NCBI GenBank assembly: GCA_947498985.1
Contig: CANMMF010000001.1
Span: 211,001-275,000, forward strand
Direction: 5' to 3'
Length of the DNA: 64,000 bases
Source: an uncultured Paracoccaceae bacterium
GTDB taxonomy: Bacteria > Pseudomonadota > Alphaproteobacteria > Rhodobacterales > Rhodobacteraceae
Position 1 is the stretch's first letter; each line of letters starts with the position of its first letter. Of this stretch, positions 17,081-25,697 are shown piece after piece. A model generated the notes under the pieces. That model saw only the letters and a program-made list of their open reading frames with translations. It ran no database searches and was not told the origin of the DNA. The position numbers were made by a program, and so were the translations under genes.

Positions 17081-17953
17081 TTACACCTTCCGGAAGACAA
17101 ATTTGGCATAGGCGTAGGTGAGGAAGATCATCGGGATCACCATCAGCCAGGCGACAGAGGCGGAATAGCCGATCTGCCCGTATTTCATGCCGTTGAAGTA
17201 GATGTAGTGGCTCAGCGTCTGGGTGGCGGTACCGGGCCCGCCATTGGTCAGCATGAAGACCTGATCGAAGGTCTTGAGGCTGAAGATCGACTTGAGGATG
17301 ATCACCACCGCCAGCACCGGGCCAAGCTGCGGCAATGTCACGTCGCGAAAGACCCGCCAGCCGCTGGCGCCGTCGACCTGCGCCGCCTCGATGGTGTCGC
17401 GCGGCACCGATGCCAGACCGCCGATCAACACCAGCGTCAGGAACGGGATCCAGCCCCAGACATCGGCCATCACCACCACAGCAAAGGCAAGGTTGGGATC
17501 GGCCAGCCAGCTCACATCGGCCAGAGGCGGAATGAGCGCGCCGAAAAACGCGTCGAACAGGCCGAACTCGGGGTTGAACATGAAGCGGAAGCTGACCCCG
17601 ATCAGCGCGGGGCTCATGGCAAAAGGCAGGATCAGCAAGGTCTGCGCGCCGCTTCTGAGCCGCCCGCCGGGGGCCAGCAGAAGCGCGAGCCCCAGCGCCA
17701 GGATCGTCGTCAGCGCCACGGTCAGGATGGTATAGATCGCGGTCACCCAGACCGAATTCCAGAAAGCGGGCTCTTCGAAGAAGGCCCAGGCGTAGTTTTC
17801 CCAGCCAAGGTATTGATCGAGCGATCCGGGCCGGTTCAGCCGCCCGACGGTAAACGACAGCCGCGCCGCTTCGATCAGAGGCCAGATCGCGGTGGCGAAG
17901 ACCACCACAATGGCTGGCAGAACCAGAAGGTATTTCAGAGTGTTGTCGCGCAT
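17081..17953 (-). CDS. Sugar-type ABC transporter permease (MalF/UgpA family)
   Basis: A 290-residue inner-membrane permease, starting MRDNTLKYLLVLPAIVVV, with six predicted TM segments and the docking loop IEAAQVDGASGWRVFRDVTLP near residues 180-200. It contains the MalF-like LTNGGPGTATQTLS motif. The long upstream open frame is discarded because homology-like sequence begins only at 17953, where AGGTG precedes the ATG. A terminator-like hairpin separates it from the binding-protein gene. Confidence 0.9.
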   Translation of the reverse strand: MRDNTLKYLLVLPAIVVVFATAIWPLIEAARLSFTVGRLNRPGSLDQYLGWENYAWAFFEEPAFWNSVWVTAIYTILTVALTTILALGLALLLAPGGRLRSGAQTLLILPFAMSPALIGVSFRFMFNPEFGLFDAFFGALIPPLADVSWLADPNLAFAVVVMADVWGWIPFLTLVLIGGLASVPRDTIEAAQVDGASGWRVFRDVTLPQLGPVLAVVIILKSIFSLKTFDQVFMLTNGGPGTATQTLSHYIYFNGMKYGQIGYSASVAWLMVIPMIFLTYAYAKFVFRKV

Positions 17954-17989
17954 GAGCACCTGCCCCGAGGCCCGCGCCTCTGGTCTGCA

Positions 17990-18033
17990 AAAAGAAAAAA
18001 GAGAGGCAACGGGGCGCAGGTCGCGCGCCCCGT
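17990..18033 (-). terminator. Terminator-like hairpin between binding-protein and permease genes
   Basis: ACGGGGCGC (18009-18017) and GCGCCCCGT (18025-18033) form a 9-bp stem with a 7-nt loop. In the minus-strand transcript it is followed by a pyrimidine tract containing a run of six T. This is a near-canonical intrinsic terminator placed after the binding-protein gene. Partial read-through would give excess binding protein over permeases. Confidence 0.7.
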
Positions 18034-18048
18034 CATGACCCTCCCGGA

Positions 18049-19377
18049 TCAGTCGATACGACCCGCGCGGCGCAGCACCTTGTCTGCGCGATCCGCCGCG
18101 GCTGTCATCAGCGCTTCGACATCCCCGCCTGCCGCCGCTTCGGCAATGGCCGCGGACAGGATATCGCCCACTTCGGGCCATTCGGGGATCTGCGGCATGA
18201 TGTCGGATTCCTTCAGGCTCTCCCAGGCAGCCGACTGAATGCCGTCATTGGCCGCATTCACATCCGCATCCTGCAGCGAGGAGATATGGGTGACCACGTT
18301 GTTCACGATGGACTTGCCCGCCACTTCACGCTCGGTCGCGTTGGCCTTGTCCATCTCCGGGTTGGAGAGCCACTTGAGGAATTCCCAGGCCGCGTCCTGA
18401 TTCTCGGAATATTCCGAAATCGAGAACGGCATCGAAATTGCGTAGGTCTTGGTGGTGCCCTGATAGGAGGGCATGCCGGTAAAGCCGACCTGTTCCTTGG
18501 TCAGGGTCGAGCTGTCGGGGTTGTAAAAGCCCGAATAGGCCCACCACCAGACCGGGATCATGGCAGAGTTGCCCTGCATGAAGCTTTGCCGCGCGTCCTG
18601 TTCGACAAAGGCCAGGCTGTTGGGATTCGTCACCCCGTGCACCGTGTGCAGCTCGATATAATCCCTGGTGGCCTGAATGCCGGCTTCGGAGGCCCAGGCG
18701 GCGGTGCCGTCGTCGTTGAAGATATCGGCCCCGGCGGCCCAGAGGAAGTTCAGCCAGATGAACAGGTTCTGCCGGTTGCCGTCATTGTTGTAGTAAAGCG
18801 CAAGCGGCGCGATGTCGGGGTTGGTTTCCTTCAGCTCCTTGCCGATCCGGATCACGTCTTCCCAGCTTGTGGGCGGCTCCGGGATCAGATCCTTGCGATA
18901 GAACATCAGCTGCGGATGCGCGCGCAGCGGAAAGCCCAGCGTCTCGCCTTCATATTGCGCGGAGCGGGCAAACGCGGCCGGGTAACGGTCCATCGAGATC
19001 CCGTCGCGCGCCATCAGCTCGTCGATCGACTTCAGCCAATGCGCGTTGGGCGGGCCCCAGCTGTCGAGGTAGTTGACCACGTCAAAGGTCCCGTTTGCGG
19101 CAATACCCTCGGCGTTGATCTTTTCCTGCAGCGAGCCGAAAGGGATGAAGGTCCATTCCGTCTCGATGCCCGTGAGCTCGGTGAACTCGTCGTCGCGCAG
19201 CATCAGGCCGTCGAATTGCGGTGTGACCACGCTGAGAATGTTGAGCTTGGTGCCGGCAAAGGGCTTGTCGGGCAGAAGATTGTATTTCTCAAGATGCCCC
19301 TCCGCCAATGCCACAACCGGCGACAGGGCCAGTGTCGCGGCGGCGGCTGCCGCGGCCAAGAAAGTGCGTTTTTGCAT
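18049..19377 (-). CDS. Sugar-type ABC transporter extracellular solute-binding protein (family 1)
   Basis: A 442-residue periplasmic protein. Residues 1-25 are a signal peptide (MQKRTFLAAAAAAATLALSP, cleavage after ALA). Family-1 features include TEWTFIPFGSLQEKINAEG, DVVNYLDSWGPP, LMFYRKDLIPEPPTSWEDV and WEFLKWLSNPEM. It delivers the ligand to the two permeases downstream. It is the first gene of the long minus-strand operon; the divergent promoter holds two LacI-type operators. GGAGGA precedes the ATG. Confidence 0.92.
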   Translation of the reverse strand: MQKRTFLAAAAAAATLALSPVVALAEGHLEKYNLLPDKPFAGTKLNILSVVTPQFDGLMLRDDEFTELTGIETEWTFIPFGSLQEKINAEGIAANGTFDVVNYLDSWGPPNAHWLKSIDELMARDGISMDRYPAAFARSAQYEGETLGFPLRAHPQLMFYRKDLIPEPPTSWEDVIRIGKELKETNPDIAPLALYYNNDGNRQNLFIWLNFLWAAGADIFNDDGTAAWASEAGIQATRDYIELHTVHGVTNPNSLAFVEQDARQSFMQGNSAMIPVWWWAYSGFYNPDSSTLTKEQVGFTGMPSYQGTTKTYAISMPFSISEYSENQDAAWEFLKWLSNPEMDKANATEREVAGKSIVNNVVTHISSLQDADVNAANDGIQSAAWESLKESDIMPQIPEWPEVGDILSAAIAEAAAGGDVEALMTAAADRADKVLRRAGRID

Positions 19378-19422
19378 TTTGTCCTCCCATGGAATGCTGT
19401 TTTGTCAATCTCTATACTAGCG

Positions 19423-19457
19423 TGAATGCGTATTCAACAGTTATGAATAGGTATTCA
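19423..19457. promoter_or_regulatory. Two predicted LacI operators in divergent promoter (TGAAT type)
   Basis: TGAATGCGTATTCA (19423-19436) and TGAATAGGTATTCA (19444-19457) share arms TGAAT/ATTCA with a 4-bp centre. Centres are 21 bp apart, two helical turns, so two dimers would bind the same face. They lie between the binding-protein gene (minus) and the HpcH/HpaI gene (plus) and can control both. Assignment to the LacI protein encoded at 13756 in the same operon is inference from position and symmetry. Confidence 0.7.
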
Positions 19458-19513
19458 ACGCACGAGCTGCGGTCAGGCGACCGCGACCTCGTCACATCAG
19501 GAAAGACCGTGTC

Positions 19514-20278
19514 ATGAGGAAAAACCCGTTGCGCCAGCGTCTTGTCGAGGGCTTGCCGCTCCTGAACGCATGGCTGTCGATTCCGTCCGGGTATGTCGCC
19601 GAAGGCGCCGGGCATCAGGGGTTTCACAGCGTCACGGTGGACCTTCAGCACGGCATGCTGGGCTTCGAGGCAGCGGTTGGCATGCTGCAGGCGATCTCGG
19701 CCACACCGGCCGCGCCGCTTGTGCGCGCCCCTTCGCAGGAACCCGAGGCGATCATGCATCTGCTGGATGCCGGGGCCTACGGGGTCATCTGCCCGATGAT
19801 CTCAACGGCCGAGGAGGCCGCGCGGCTGGTCGCGGCCTGCCGCTATCCGCCGGACGGGCGGCGCTCTTTCGGTCCGGCCCGCGGCAAGCTTTACGGTGGC
19901 GCGGATTACTTCGACGGGGCCAATGGCGAAATCCTTGTCATTCCGATGATCGAAACCGCGCGCGCCGTCGACAATCTGACCGAGATCCTGTCGGTGCCGG
20001 GCGTCGACATGATCTATGTCGGGCCCAACGATCTGGCTCTCGACCTCGGCGAAAAACCCGGCGCAGAAACCCATCCCGGCGCCACGCAGGACGCCATCAC
20101 CGACATCCTGGCCCGCGCCAAGGCCGCCCGAATACCCACGGGAATTTTCTGCGCCGACGGCAATCAGGCCCGCGCGCGTCTGGACGAAGGCTTCGACCTC
20201 GTCACCCCGGGCAATGATTTCAATCTGATGATGGCCGCGATGACGCATGCGCTGTCAGCATGCCGGGGCGATCCCTGA
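19514..20278 (+). CDS. HpcH/HpaI-type aldolase (class II, pyruvate-dependent)
   Basis: A 254-residue TIM-barrel aldolase. Motifs seen: VTVDLQHG near residue 42 (catalytic His), VRAPSQEPEAIMHLLDAGAY, GVICPMISTAEEA, the metal-binding Glu in VIPMIETARAV, and IYVGPNDLALDLG with the metal-binding Asp. Members retro-aldol cleave 2-keto-4-hydroxy acids to pyruvate plus an aldehyde. It is divergent from the ABC operon and shares its operators, so it probably performs a late cleavage of the imported compound's carbon skeleton. Confidence 0.88.
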   Translation: MRKNPLRQRLVEGLPLLNAWLSIPSGYVAEGAGHQGFHSVTVDLQHGMLGFEAAVGMLQAISATPAAPLVRAPSQEPEAIMHLLDAGAYGVICPMISTAEEAARLVAACRYPPDGRRSFGPARGKLYGGADYFDGANGEILVIPMIETARAVDNLTEILSVPGVDMIYVGPNDLALDLGEKPGAETHPGATQDAITDILARAKAARIPTGIFCADGNQARARLDEGFDLVTPGNDFNLMMAAMTHALSACRGDP

Positions 20279-20582
20279 GGATCGGCGTCGGCCAGACCAG
20301 ACGCGGACAGGTCCTGCAGAGGCCAGTCAAGTGACGTTTTTGTACTGACGGGAACTGTGGTGCCCAGGAGAGGACACCAAAACCATTTTTCTACAGATTC
20401 TTAGGCGATGAGCGTCGTAAAAAAATAGTAGCTGGGACGGCTGATGTAAAGAGAAACGCCGCTGCGGCTGGTCCCCGCAACGGCGTCAAAATTTGCCTTC
20501 GAAGCACTCAAGCTCCCGTCAAACCCTATCTCCATTCAGCATCTTCGTCACGGGAATTCGTCACCTTTTCGGCGGCGGTCCG
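20279..20582. other. Intergenic region containing the left end of the integrated element
   Basis: No credible gene is seen. Positions 20279-20357 are the chromosomal flank after the aldolase gene. The attL repeat is at 20358-20375. Inside the element, a strong hairpin spans 20456-20486 (ACGCCGCTGCGG pairing with CCGCAACGGCGT, one non-Watson-Crick position). On the minus strand it is followed by a T-rich stretch, so it could insulate the element from outward or inward transcription. Confidence 0.6.
20358..20375. repeat. attL: displaced 3' end of tRNA-Leu
   Basis: TGGTGCCCAGGAGAGGAC is identical to 37486-37503, the last 18 nt (including CCA, reverse strand) of the intact tRNA-Leu. Sequence identity ends exactly here, as expected for the crossover-proximal core of a tRNA-targeting integrase. 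Confidence 0.9.
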
Positions 20583-21464
20583 ATGAGCCACAAAGCGACA
20601 AACTGGGCGATCCAGCAAAGAGGCCTTGATCCCGCGGCCAAGTTGGTTCTTTGGCACCTTTCCGACCGGCACAACTCAGACACAGGGCGATGCGATCCTT
20701 CGCAAGATCGACTTGCATACGACGCAGAATTGAGCCGCTCGAGCATCAATAGAAAGCTCCGTTGCCTCGAGGAAGCGGGGCTCATCAAACGCGTCCAAAG
20801 GCTCGATCCAAAGACTAAGAAGGTGCGCAGCACATCTTACCTTTTGGCGATGGATAACGACTTTTCCGCGCCCCATTCTGACACACGGAATGACCCAGCA
20901 AATCAAGCGAAACCCGTGTCCCAAAGTGACACACGGCCCGTGTGTCAAAAACAGGCCGAGCCGTGTGTCAAATCCTGCGAAAGCCGTGTGTCAAATTGGG
21001 ACACTAACCTTGTAAGGGAACCCTTAAGAGAACCTGTGTGTGGCGCAGAACCGCCAATAAGCCCCCAGATCGCTTTCGAGGAGTTTTGGCGGATCTACCC
21101 AAGGCCACGCGATGCTGAAGCCTCCGAGAAGGCGTTTCTCGATGCCATCGCTGCGGGCATCTCAGCCGAAGAGATAGTTGAGAGCGCCAAGGAATATGCT
21201 GATGAAAATGTCGGCAATGGACGCCAGTACATCGCTTACTCGGACAATTGGCTGAAGGATCAAAGGTGGTCGGAACCAAGACGCGAGGCCAAGCGAGCAG
21301 ATCCAAGCGCTGAAGATTGCTTTGAAGGGGCGGTGCGGCTTCATGCGAAGCGGATCCTTGAGGGCAGGAAGCCATTTGGATGCGAGGACAAGCACATCCA
21401 CAAGATGCTCGAGCTCGGACTGGTCAGCGCTGAACAGATACGAAGCGTTGGGGTATCGCTATGA
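20583..21464 (+). CDS. Replication-initiator-like helix-turn-helix protein
   Basis: A 293-residue protein starting MSHKATNWAIQQRGLDPAAK. Residues ~5-95 form a winged-helix region of the HTH_36 type (LVLWHLSDRHNSDTGRCDPS, then RLAYDAELSRSSINRKLRCL). A polar middle (~100-150) is encoded by repeat-rich DNA, and the C-terminal part resembles phage replication proteins (FEEFWRIYPRPRDAEASEKA, YIAYSDNWLKDQRW). The layout, HTH then linker with ori-like iterons inside the gene, recalls lambda O-type initiators. The ORF extends upstream, but 20583 starts the conserved part. It overlaps the next HTH gene by 4 bp. Role inferred: origin binding for element replication. Confidence 0.72.
   Translation: MSHKATNWAIQQRGLDPAAKLVLWHLSDRHNSDTGRCDPSQDRLAYDAELSRSSINRKLRCLEEAGLIKRVQRLDPKTKKVRSTSYLLAMDNDFSAPHSDTRNDPANQAKPVSQSDTRPVCQKQAEPCVKSCESRVSNWDTNLVREPLREPVCGAEPPISPQIAFEEFWRIYPRPRDAEASEKAFLDAIAAGISAEEIVESAKEYADENVGNGRQYIAYSDNWLKDQRWSEPRREAKRADPSAEDCFEGAVRLHAKRILEGRKPFGCEDKHIHKMLELGLVSAEQIRSVGVSL
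20879..20995. repeat. Iteron array inside the initiator-like gene (candidate replication origin)
   Basis: Direct copies of CCGTGTGTCAAA start at 20938, 20961 and 20984, with a variant (CCGTGTCCCAAA) at 20914. Spacings are 24, 23 and 23 bp. The inverted core TGACACACGG occurs at 20879-20888 and 20927-20936; the latter forms a 10-1-10 palindrome with the copy at 20938. A 23-bp period puts the copies in different reading frames, so the conservation is at DNA level rather than protein level. A TAAGGG/CCCTTA inverted repeat follows at 21013-21026. Confidence 0.72.
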
Positions 21465-21700
21465 CGCAGCAGGCGCCGATCAAGCGCTATCCGCCACTCG
21501 ATGCGTGGCGCTTCGACGCCATGACTAAAGGCCAAGAAAAGCTTTGGGGTCTTGGAAAGATCGCCGACTTCCTCGGGGTTTCCGAGAGCACTGCACGGCG
21601 GTGGGCGAACTGCGATGATGTCCCTATCTACAAGCCTGTCGGTCAGAACACATACTTCGCTCTTCGCAGCGAGCTCGATGCGTGGCTGAGGTCGAAGTGA
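21461..21700 (+). CDS. Small helix-turn-helix DNA-binding protein
   Basis: A 79-residue protein with a MerR/excisionase-like winged HTH (LWGLGKIADFLGVSESTARR, then WANCDDVPIYKPVGQNTYFA and a short C-terminal helix). It overlaps the initiator-like gene by 4 bp and precedes the head genes. Proteins of this size act as phage regulators, excisionases or terminase small-subunit-like factors. Since a P27 small terminase is present elsewhere, a regulator is the likelier role. Confidence 0.7.
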   Translation: MTQQAPIKRYPPLDAWRFDAMTKGQEKLWGLGKIADFLGVSESTARRWANCDDVPIYKPVGQNTYFALRSELDAWLRSK

Positions 21701-21873
21701 ACGTGCCGGGGGGTGGTCTCGAACTTTGTGGGCCTTCGGGGGACCGGCGCGGGGTAGCTCGCGCAACATTTGGCCGAATTGGGGTTTTTGGTGAAGCCAA
21801 TTCTCTGGATTTGACAGGATTTGGTAGGGTTTGGCAGCTAGTCGAGCACCGAATCGCCCGCCAATCTGGCGGC

Positions 21874-23076
21874 ATGTGGCCTTTCAAACAAAAAATCTCA
21901 GCCCAAACCAAGAGCCTCGCCGAGCCCGGTGACGATCTCTACGCAATGTTTGGCCTGGTGCCTTCGGCAACCACCGGCACGGTCATCACCCCGGAAACCG
22001 CTTTGCGCGTGCCCGCCGTGAGCTCGGCCATTCGGATCATCTCTGACGCCGTTGCCTCGCTGGATCTGGCAGTGAAGGAGGTCGGCGAAGACGGCACACT
22101 CACCGCAGCGCCCGAGCACCCCGTCGCCGCGCTGTTGCGCGGGTCTGCCAACGATTGGACCGACTGGTTTTCGCTGATCCGGGATCTGACCATCGACGCG
22201 CTCGGCTCAGATCGCGGGGGCATGGCATATGTCAATCGCGTGGGCGATGCGCGGATCGCGGAGATCATCCGGTACCGCCGCGGCGTGATCGATGTCCAGT
22301 TCGACCAGCTCACGGGCGAGCCGCGCTACACGATTGACAGCCGACCTGTTGCCGCCAGTGAAATCATCCATCTGCGGTGCCCATTCGGTCGATCCCCCAT
22401 CACCCTGGCTTGTGAAGCGATCGGCGTTGCGCAGGCGTTGGACAAGCACGCTGCAAAGCTCTTCGGACGTGGCGCGCGTCCATCCGGAGCACTGCTGTTC
22501 CCGAAGGGTATGGGCGAAGCGTCTGTCAAGGCTGCGCGGGCCGCATGGCGGGCCACGCACGAGGGCGACGACGCCAACGGTCAAACCGCGATCCTCTACG
22601 ATGGCGCGGAATTCAAACCCTTCACGTTCAACTCCACCGACGCGCAATTCCTCGAGAACCGCAAATTCCAGATCCTCGAGATTGCCCGCGTCTTTCGCGT
22701 CCCGCCGTCGATGCTCTTTGAGCACGACCGCGCCACGTGGTCGAACACCGAGCAGATGGGCCGCGAGTTTCTATCCTACACGCTCGAGCCTTGGCTGCGC
22801 GCGGCTGAGGGCGCGCTGAACCGAGCCCTGTTCACGGACGATGAACGCGGCCGCTACGTTCTGAAGTTTGATCGCGATGACCTGACTAGAGCGGATCTTT
22901 CGACACGGGCCACCGTGATCAACAGCCTGGTGGCGGGCCGCGTGATCAACCCGAACGAGGGCCGTGAATGGCTGGGCCTGCCGCCGCGGGACGGCGGGTC
23001 CGTGTTCGAAAACCCCAACATCACACCGGACGCCCCGACAACGCCGGCGCCAGAGGACACCCAAGATGCAGCTTGA
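21874..23076 (+). CDS. HK97-family phage portal protein
   Basis: A 400-residue portal of the HK97/lambda family. Characteristic blocks: ALRVPAVSSAIRIISDAVAS near residue 45, PITLACEAIGVAQALDKHAAKLFGRG, FQILEIARVFRVPPSMLFEH and TLEPWLRAAEGALNRAL, with the usual C-terminal LVAGRVINPNEGREWLGLPP. The portal dodecamer forms the DNA channel of the capsid. The frame is open from 21682, but ATG 21874 gives the family-like N-terminus; the 173 bp before it are non-coding with a GAATTGG/CCAATTC inverted repeat (21776-21803). No terminase precedes it, which is unusual for this family. Confidence 0.92.
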   Translation: MWPFKQKISAQTKSLAEPGDDLYAMFGLVPSATTGTVITPETALRVPAVSSAIRIISDAVASLDLAVKEVGEDGTLTAAPEHPVAALLRGSANDWTDWFSLIRDLTIDALGSDRGGMAYVNRVGDARIAEIIRYRRGVIDVQFDQLTGEPRYTIDSRPVAASEIIHLRCPFGRSPITLACEAIGVAQALDKHAAKLFGRGARPSGALLFPKGMGEASVKAARAAWRATHEGDDANGQTAILYDGAEFKPFTFNSTDAQFLENRKFQILEIARVFRVPPSMLFEHDRATWSNTEQMGREFLSYTLEPWLRAAEGALNRALFTDDERGRYVLKFDRDDLTRADLSTRATVINSLVAGRVINPNEGREWLGLPPRDGGSVFENPNITPDAPTTPAPEDTQDAA

Positions 23077-23455
23077 CGACATCGTTGCATTCTCGGCCGA
23101 CCAGGACCGGGGCGCATGGTTCGAACTGGTCGATCCGATCACTGGTCAACCGATCCAGATCCGTCTGAAGGTCGCGGGGCCCGACAGCACGGTTCAGAAC
23201 CGCGCTCGGTTGCGCCTCGCCGACGATCTGGCGGACGTGGCCGATGCTGAAGGACGGGTCTCCGCGGAGGCGCGCGAGCGGTGCCGCATCGACAGCCTGG
23301 CCCGCTGCATTCTCGATTGGGAGTGTGCGGAAGGCGGTGAGCCGATTCCGATGTCGCATGGCAACGTGGTTCGGCTGCTCAAGGCAGGTCATTGGGTCCA
23401 GGCACAAGTTGATGCATTCGCCGCTGATCGGTCGCGCCACCGGAGCGTGCAGTGA
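23066..23455 (+). CDS. Conserved-looking phage head-region protein, unknown function
   Basis: A 129-residue soluble protein (MQLDDIVAFSADQDRGAWFE...) between portal and protease genes. It begins 11 nt before the portal stop and ends overlapping the protease start. Sequence features are mixed alpha/beta with a C-terminal helix containing WVQAQVDAFAADRSRH. I do not recognise a domain. Its placement suggests a head-assembly or head-completion role. Confidence 0.7.
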   Translation: MQLDDIVAFSADQDRGAWFELVDPITGQPIQIRLKVAGPDSTVQNRARLRLADDLADVADAEGRVSAEARERCRIDSLARCILDWECAEGGEPIPMSHGNVVRLLKAGHWVQAQVDAFAADRSRHRSVQ

Positions 23456-23961
23456 TGGATCGCGTCTACTTCGAAACCAAGCTCGCGATGTCTGACGAAG
23501 GCCGGATCGAGGGTTGGGCTTGGAAATATGCGCAGCCGGATCGCATCGGGGATGTGATCACCAAGGGCGCGTTTGCTGGCGCAGCACTGCCGCTGCCAAT
23601 GCTGTTTGGTCACGACATGAACGATCCGGTCGGCACATGGGATGCCGCAACCGATGCCGAGGACGGATTGAGCCTCAAGGGTCGCCTGCTGATCGAAGAG
23701 GTTGGGCGCGCGCGCGAAGTCTCCGCCCTGGTACGGTCGGGTGCCGTTCGTGGGATCTCGATCGGTTTCCGAACGAAGGCCGCGACCAAGCGCAAGGGCG
23801 GTGGTCGCACAATCACAGAACTCGAACTTCTCGAGGCCAGCCTCGTCACGGTGCCGATGCACCCAGGCGCGCGGGTGACCTCGGCGAAAACTGCGGTGCA
23901 GGCCCTTAGCCTTGCCGCATCCCTGCAACGCGCCACGGCGCAGCTCAAGAGGAAGACATGA
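23455..23961 (+). CDS. HK97-family prohead protease
   Basis: A 168-residue serine protease (herpesvirus-like fold) that cleaves capsid and scaffold during maturation. The catalytic residues are visible: His53 in LPMLFGHDM, Ser102 in VRGISIGF and the acidic residue in ELLEASLVTVPMHPGA. ATG 23455 is used; a GTG at 23452 is an alternative. It overlaps the major capsid gene by 4 bp. The capsid's delta domain next door is its expected substrate. Confidence 0.92.
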   Translation: MDRVYFETKLAMSDEGRIEGWAWKYAQPDRIGDVITKGAFAGAALPLPMLFGHDMNDPVGTWDAATDAEDGLSLKGRLLIEEVGRAREVSALVRSGAVRGISIGFRTKAATKRKGGGRTITELELLEASLVTVPMHPGARVTSAKTAVQALSLAASLQRATAQLKRKT

Positions 23962-25127
23962 AACATTTGAGCAAGAATGCGCTGCTCGGCAGCACGTCCC
24001 TCACCTTCAAGGATGGTGGCGAAGACGATCCGGCGGACATCGTCACGAAGGCTCTGGAAGATCTTACGAAGACCGTCGATCAGCGGTTCGCGGATCTCGA
24101 GGAAAAAGCCGACACGACCAAGCTCTCCGAGCGGCTCGACAAGATCGAAGCCAAGGCAAACCGGGCCAAGGGTGACCTGGCCGAGGATGATGACGCTGCC
24201 GCAGAGGTCGAGAAAAAGGCCTTCGGCAACTACCTGCGACTCGGCGGAGCCATCTCCGAAGACGATCGCAAGGCGATGACCGTTGCCAGCGATGAGCAAG
24301 GCGGCTATCTGGCGCCCGCCGAAATGTCGACGGAATTCATTCGGGATCTGGTCGAGACCTCGCCGATCCGCACGGTCGCCAGCGTTCGCAGCATCGGCGC
24401 GCCGTCCGTGAAGTATCCCAAACGCACCGGTGTGACCAACGCCCAATGGGAGGGCGAGGCCGAGGAGTCCGAGGAGTCGAACGTCCCCTTTGGCCAGGTC
24501 GAAGTGACCGCGCGCAAACTGATGACGCATGTCGATGTTTCGAACGAGCTGCTTTCGGATAGCGGCGGCGCCGCTGAAGCCGAAGTCCGCCTCGCGCTTG
24601 CAGAGGATTTCGGCCAGAAGGAAGGTGTTGCGTTCGTGAACGGCACCGGCGCGGGACAGCCCGAAGGCCTCTTGGTCAATCCGGACATCGAAGAATTCGC
24701 GAATGGGGCGACCGGCGCGATTTCGGAGAGTGCGCTCGTCTCGATGATGTATGACCTGCCCGCCATGTACCGCAACGCCGGTACGTGGATGATGAACGGC
24801 ACCACGCTGGGCGTGCTTCGGACGCTGAGGGATGCAGATGGGCGGTTCCTCTGGCAGCCCAGCCTGCAAGCCGGTCAACCGGAAACTCTGCTTGGGCGGC
24901 CTGTCGTTGAAGCAGTCGACATGCCGGACATTGCAGAGAACGCCTTTCCGATCATCTACGGCGACTTCAACGGCTACCGGATCGTTGACCGGCTCGCGAT
25001 GTCGATCCTCGTGAACCCGTACCTGCTCGCCACCAAGGGTCTGACGCGTATCCACGCGACGCGCCGCGTGGGCGGACGGGTGATCCAGGCGGCCCGGTTC
25101 CGCAAACTCAAGATGGCCGTGAGCTAA
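23958..25127 (+). CDS. HK97-family major capsid protein with N-terminal scaffold domain
   Basis: A 389-residue capsid precursor. Residues ~25-85 are a charged coiled coil (ALEDLTKTVDQRFADLEEKA ...), the delta scaffold removed by the protease. The HK97 body follows: GGYLAPAEMSTEFIRDLVET, VKYPKRTGVTNAQWEGEAEE, VPFGQVEVTARKLMTHVDVS, LALAEDFGQKEGVAFVNGTG, and the C-terminal INPYLLA-like segment. All parts look intact. Confidence 0.94.
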   Translation: MKHLSKNALLGSTSLTFKDGGEDDPADIVTKALEDLTKTVDQRFADLEEKADTTKLSERLDKIEAKANRAKGDLAEDDDAAAEVEKKAFGNYLRLGGAISEDDRKAMTVASDEQGGYLAPAEMSTEFIRDLVETSPIRTVASVRSIGAPSVKYPKRTGVTNAQWEGEAEESEESNVPFGQVEVTARKLMTHVDVSNELLSDSGGAAEAEVRLALAEDFGQKEGVAFVNGTGAGQPEGLLVNPDIEEFANGATGAISESALVSMMYDLPAMYRNAGTWMMNGTTLGVLRTLRDADGRFLWQPSLQAGQPETLLGRPVVEAVDMPDIAENAFPIIYGDFNGYRIVDRLAMSILVNPYLLATKGLTRIHATRRVGGRVIQAARFRKLKMAVS

Positions 25128-25137
25128 GGAGAGCACA

Positions 25138-25524
25138 ATGCGTACACTTCATTCGAATATTGGCGCCGTGGCGATGATCGCTCCGGTGGTCCACACCGGG
25201 AACAACACCGCGGGCGCGGTCGATCTTCTTGGCTTCGAGAGCGCCTGCCTCGTGGTGAATACCGGCGCCATCGACGGCGCTGGCGCGTTCAGCATCAAGC
25301 TTCAGGAAAGCGACGAGACGGCCGGCGGGACGTTCGCCGACGTGGCGACGGAACACCTGCAGGGCGATGTACCGTCGCCCCTTGAGGCCGACAGCGTCTA
25401 CCGGCTCGGCTACATCGGCAACAAGCGCTACCTGCGGTCCGTTCTGACGCGCGCGTCGGGTACCTCGATCGCCCTTGGCGCTGTGTTGGTGAAAGGTCAT
25501 CCGGCCGAGGCGCCGGTCGCCTGA
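25138..25524 (+). CDS. Phage virion-associated protein, unknown (possible capsid decoration)
   Basis: A 128-residue, beta-rich, Gly/Ala-rich protein (MRTLHSNIGAVAMIAPVVHT...) directly after the major capsid gene, with a good GGAGAG ribosome site. No catalytic motif is seen. Its position and composition fit a capsid decoration or stabilising protein, by analogy only. A 173-bp gap follows it, containing a GC-rich stem around 25649-25675. Confidence 0.65.
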   Translation: MRTLHSNIGAVAMIAPVVHTGNNTAGAVDLLGFESACLVVNTGAIDGAGAFSIKLQESDETAGGTFADVATEHLQGDVPSPLEADSVYRLGYIGNKRYLRSVLTRASGTSIALGAVLVKGHPAEAPVA

Positions 25525-25697
25525 CATGAATTTGGGGCGCACCTCCATATTGAGGATCACGCGATTGATCCGACAACGGCAAGTCGACCTCCGCGCGTCC
25601 CAAATCAGGAAAGGCAAGCGGTCAAGGTAGGCGAAATCGCATCGGGAGGCGGTGCCTCGGCAGCGCCCCCCGACACATTCTGAAAAGGAGAAGGACC

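Noticed and set aside
20879..20995. CRISPR array
   Set aside because: Repeat units of ~12 bp in both orientations with ~11-bp gaps inside a coding gene; no repeat-spacer architecture or cas genes. Iterons explain it better.
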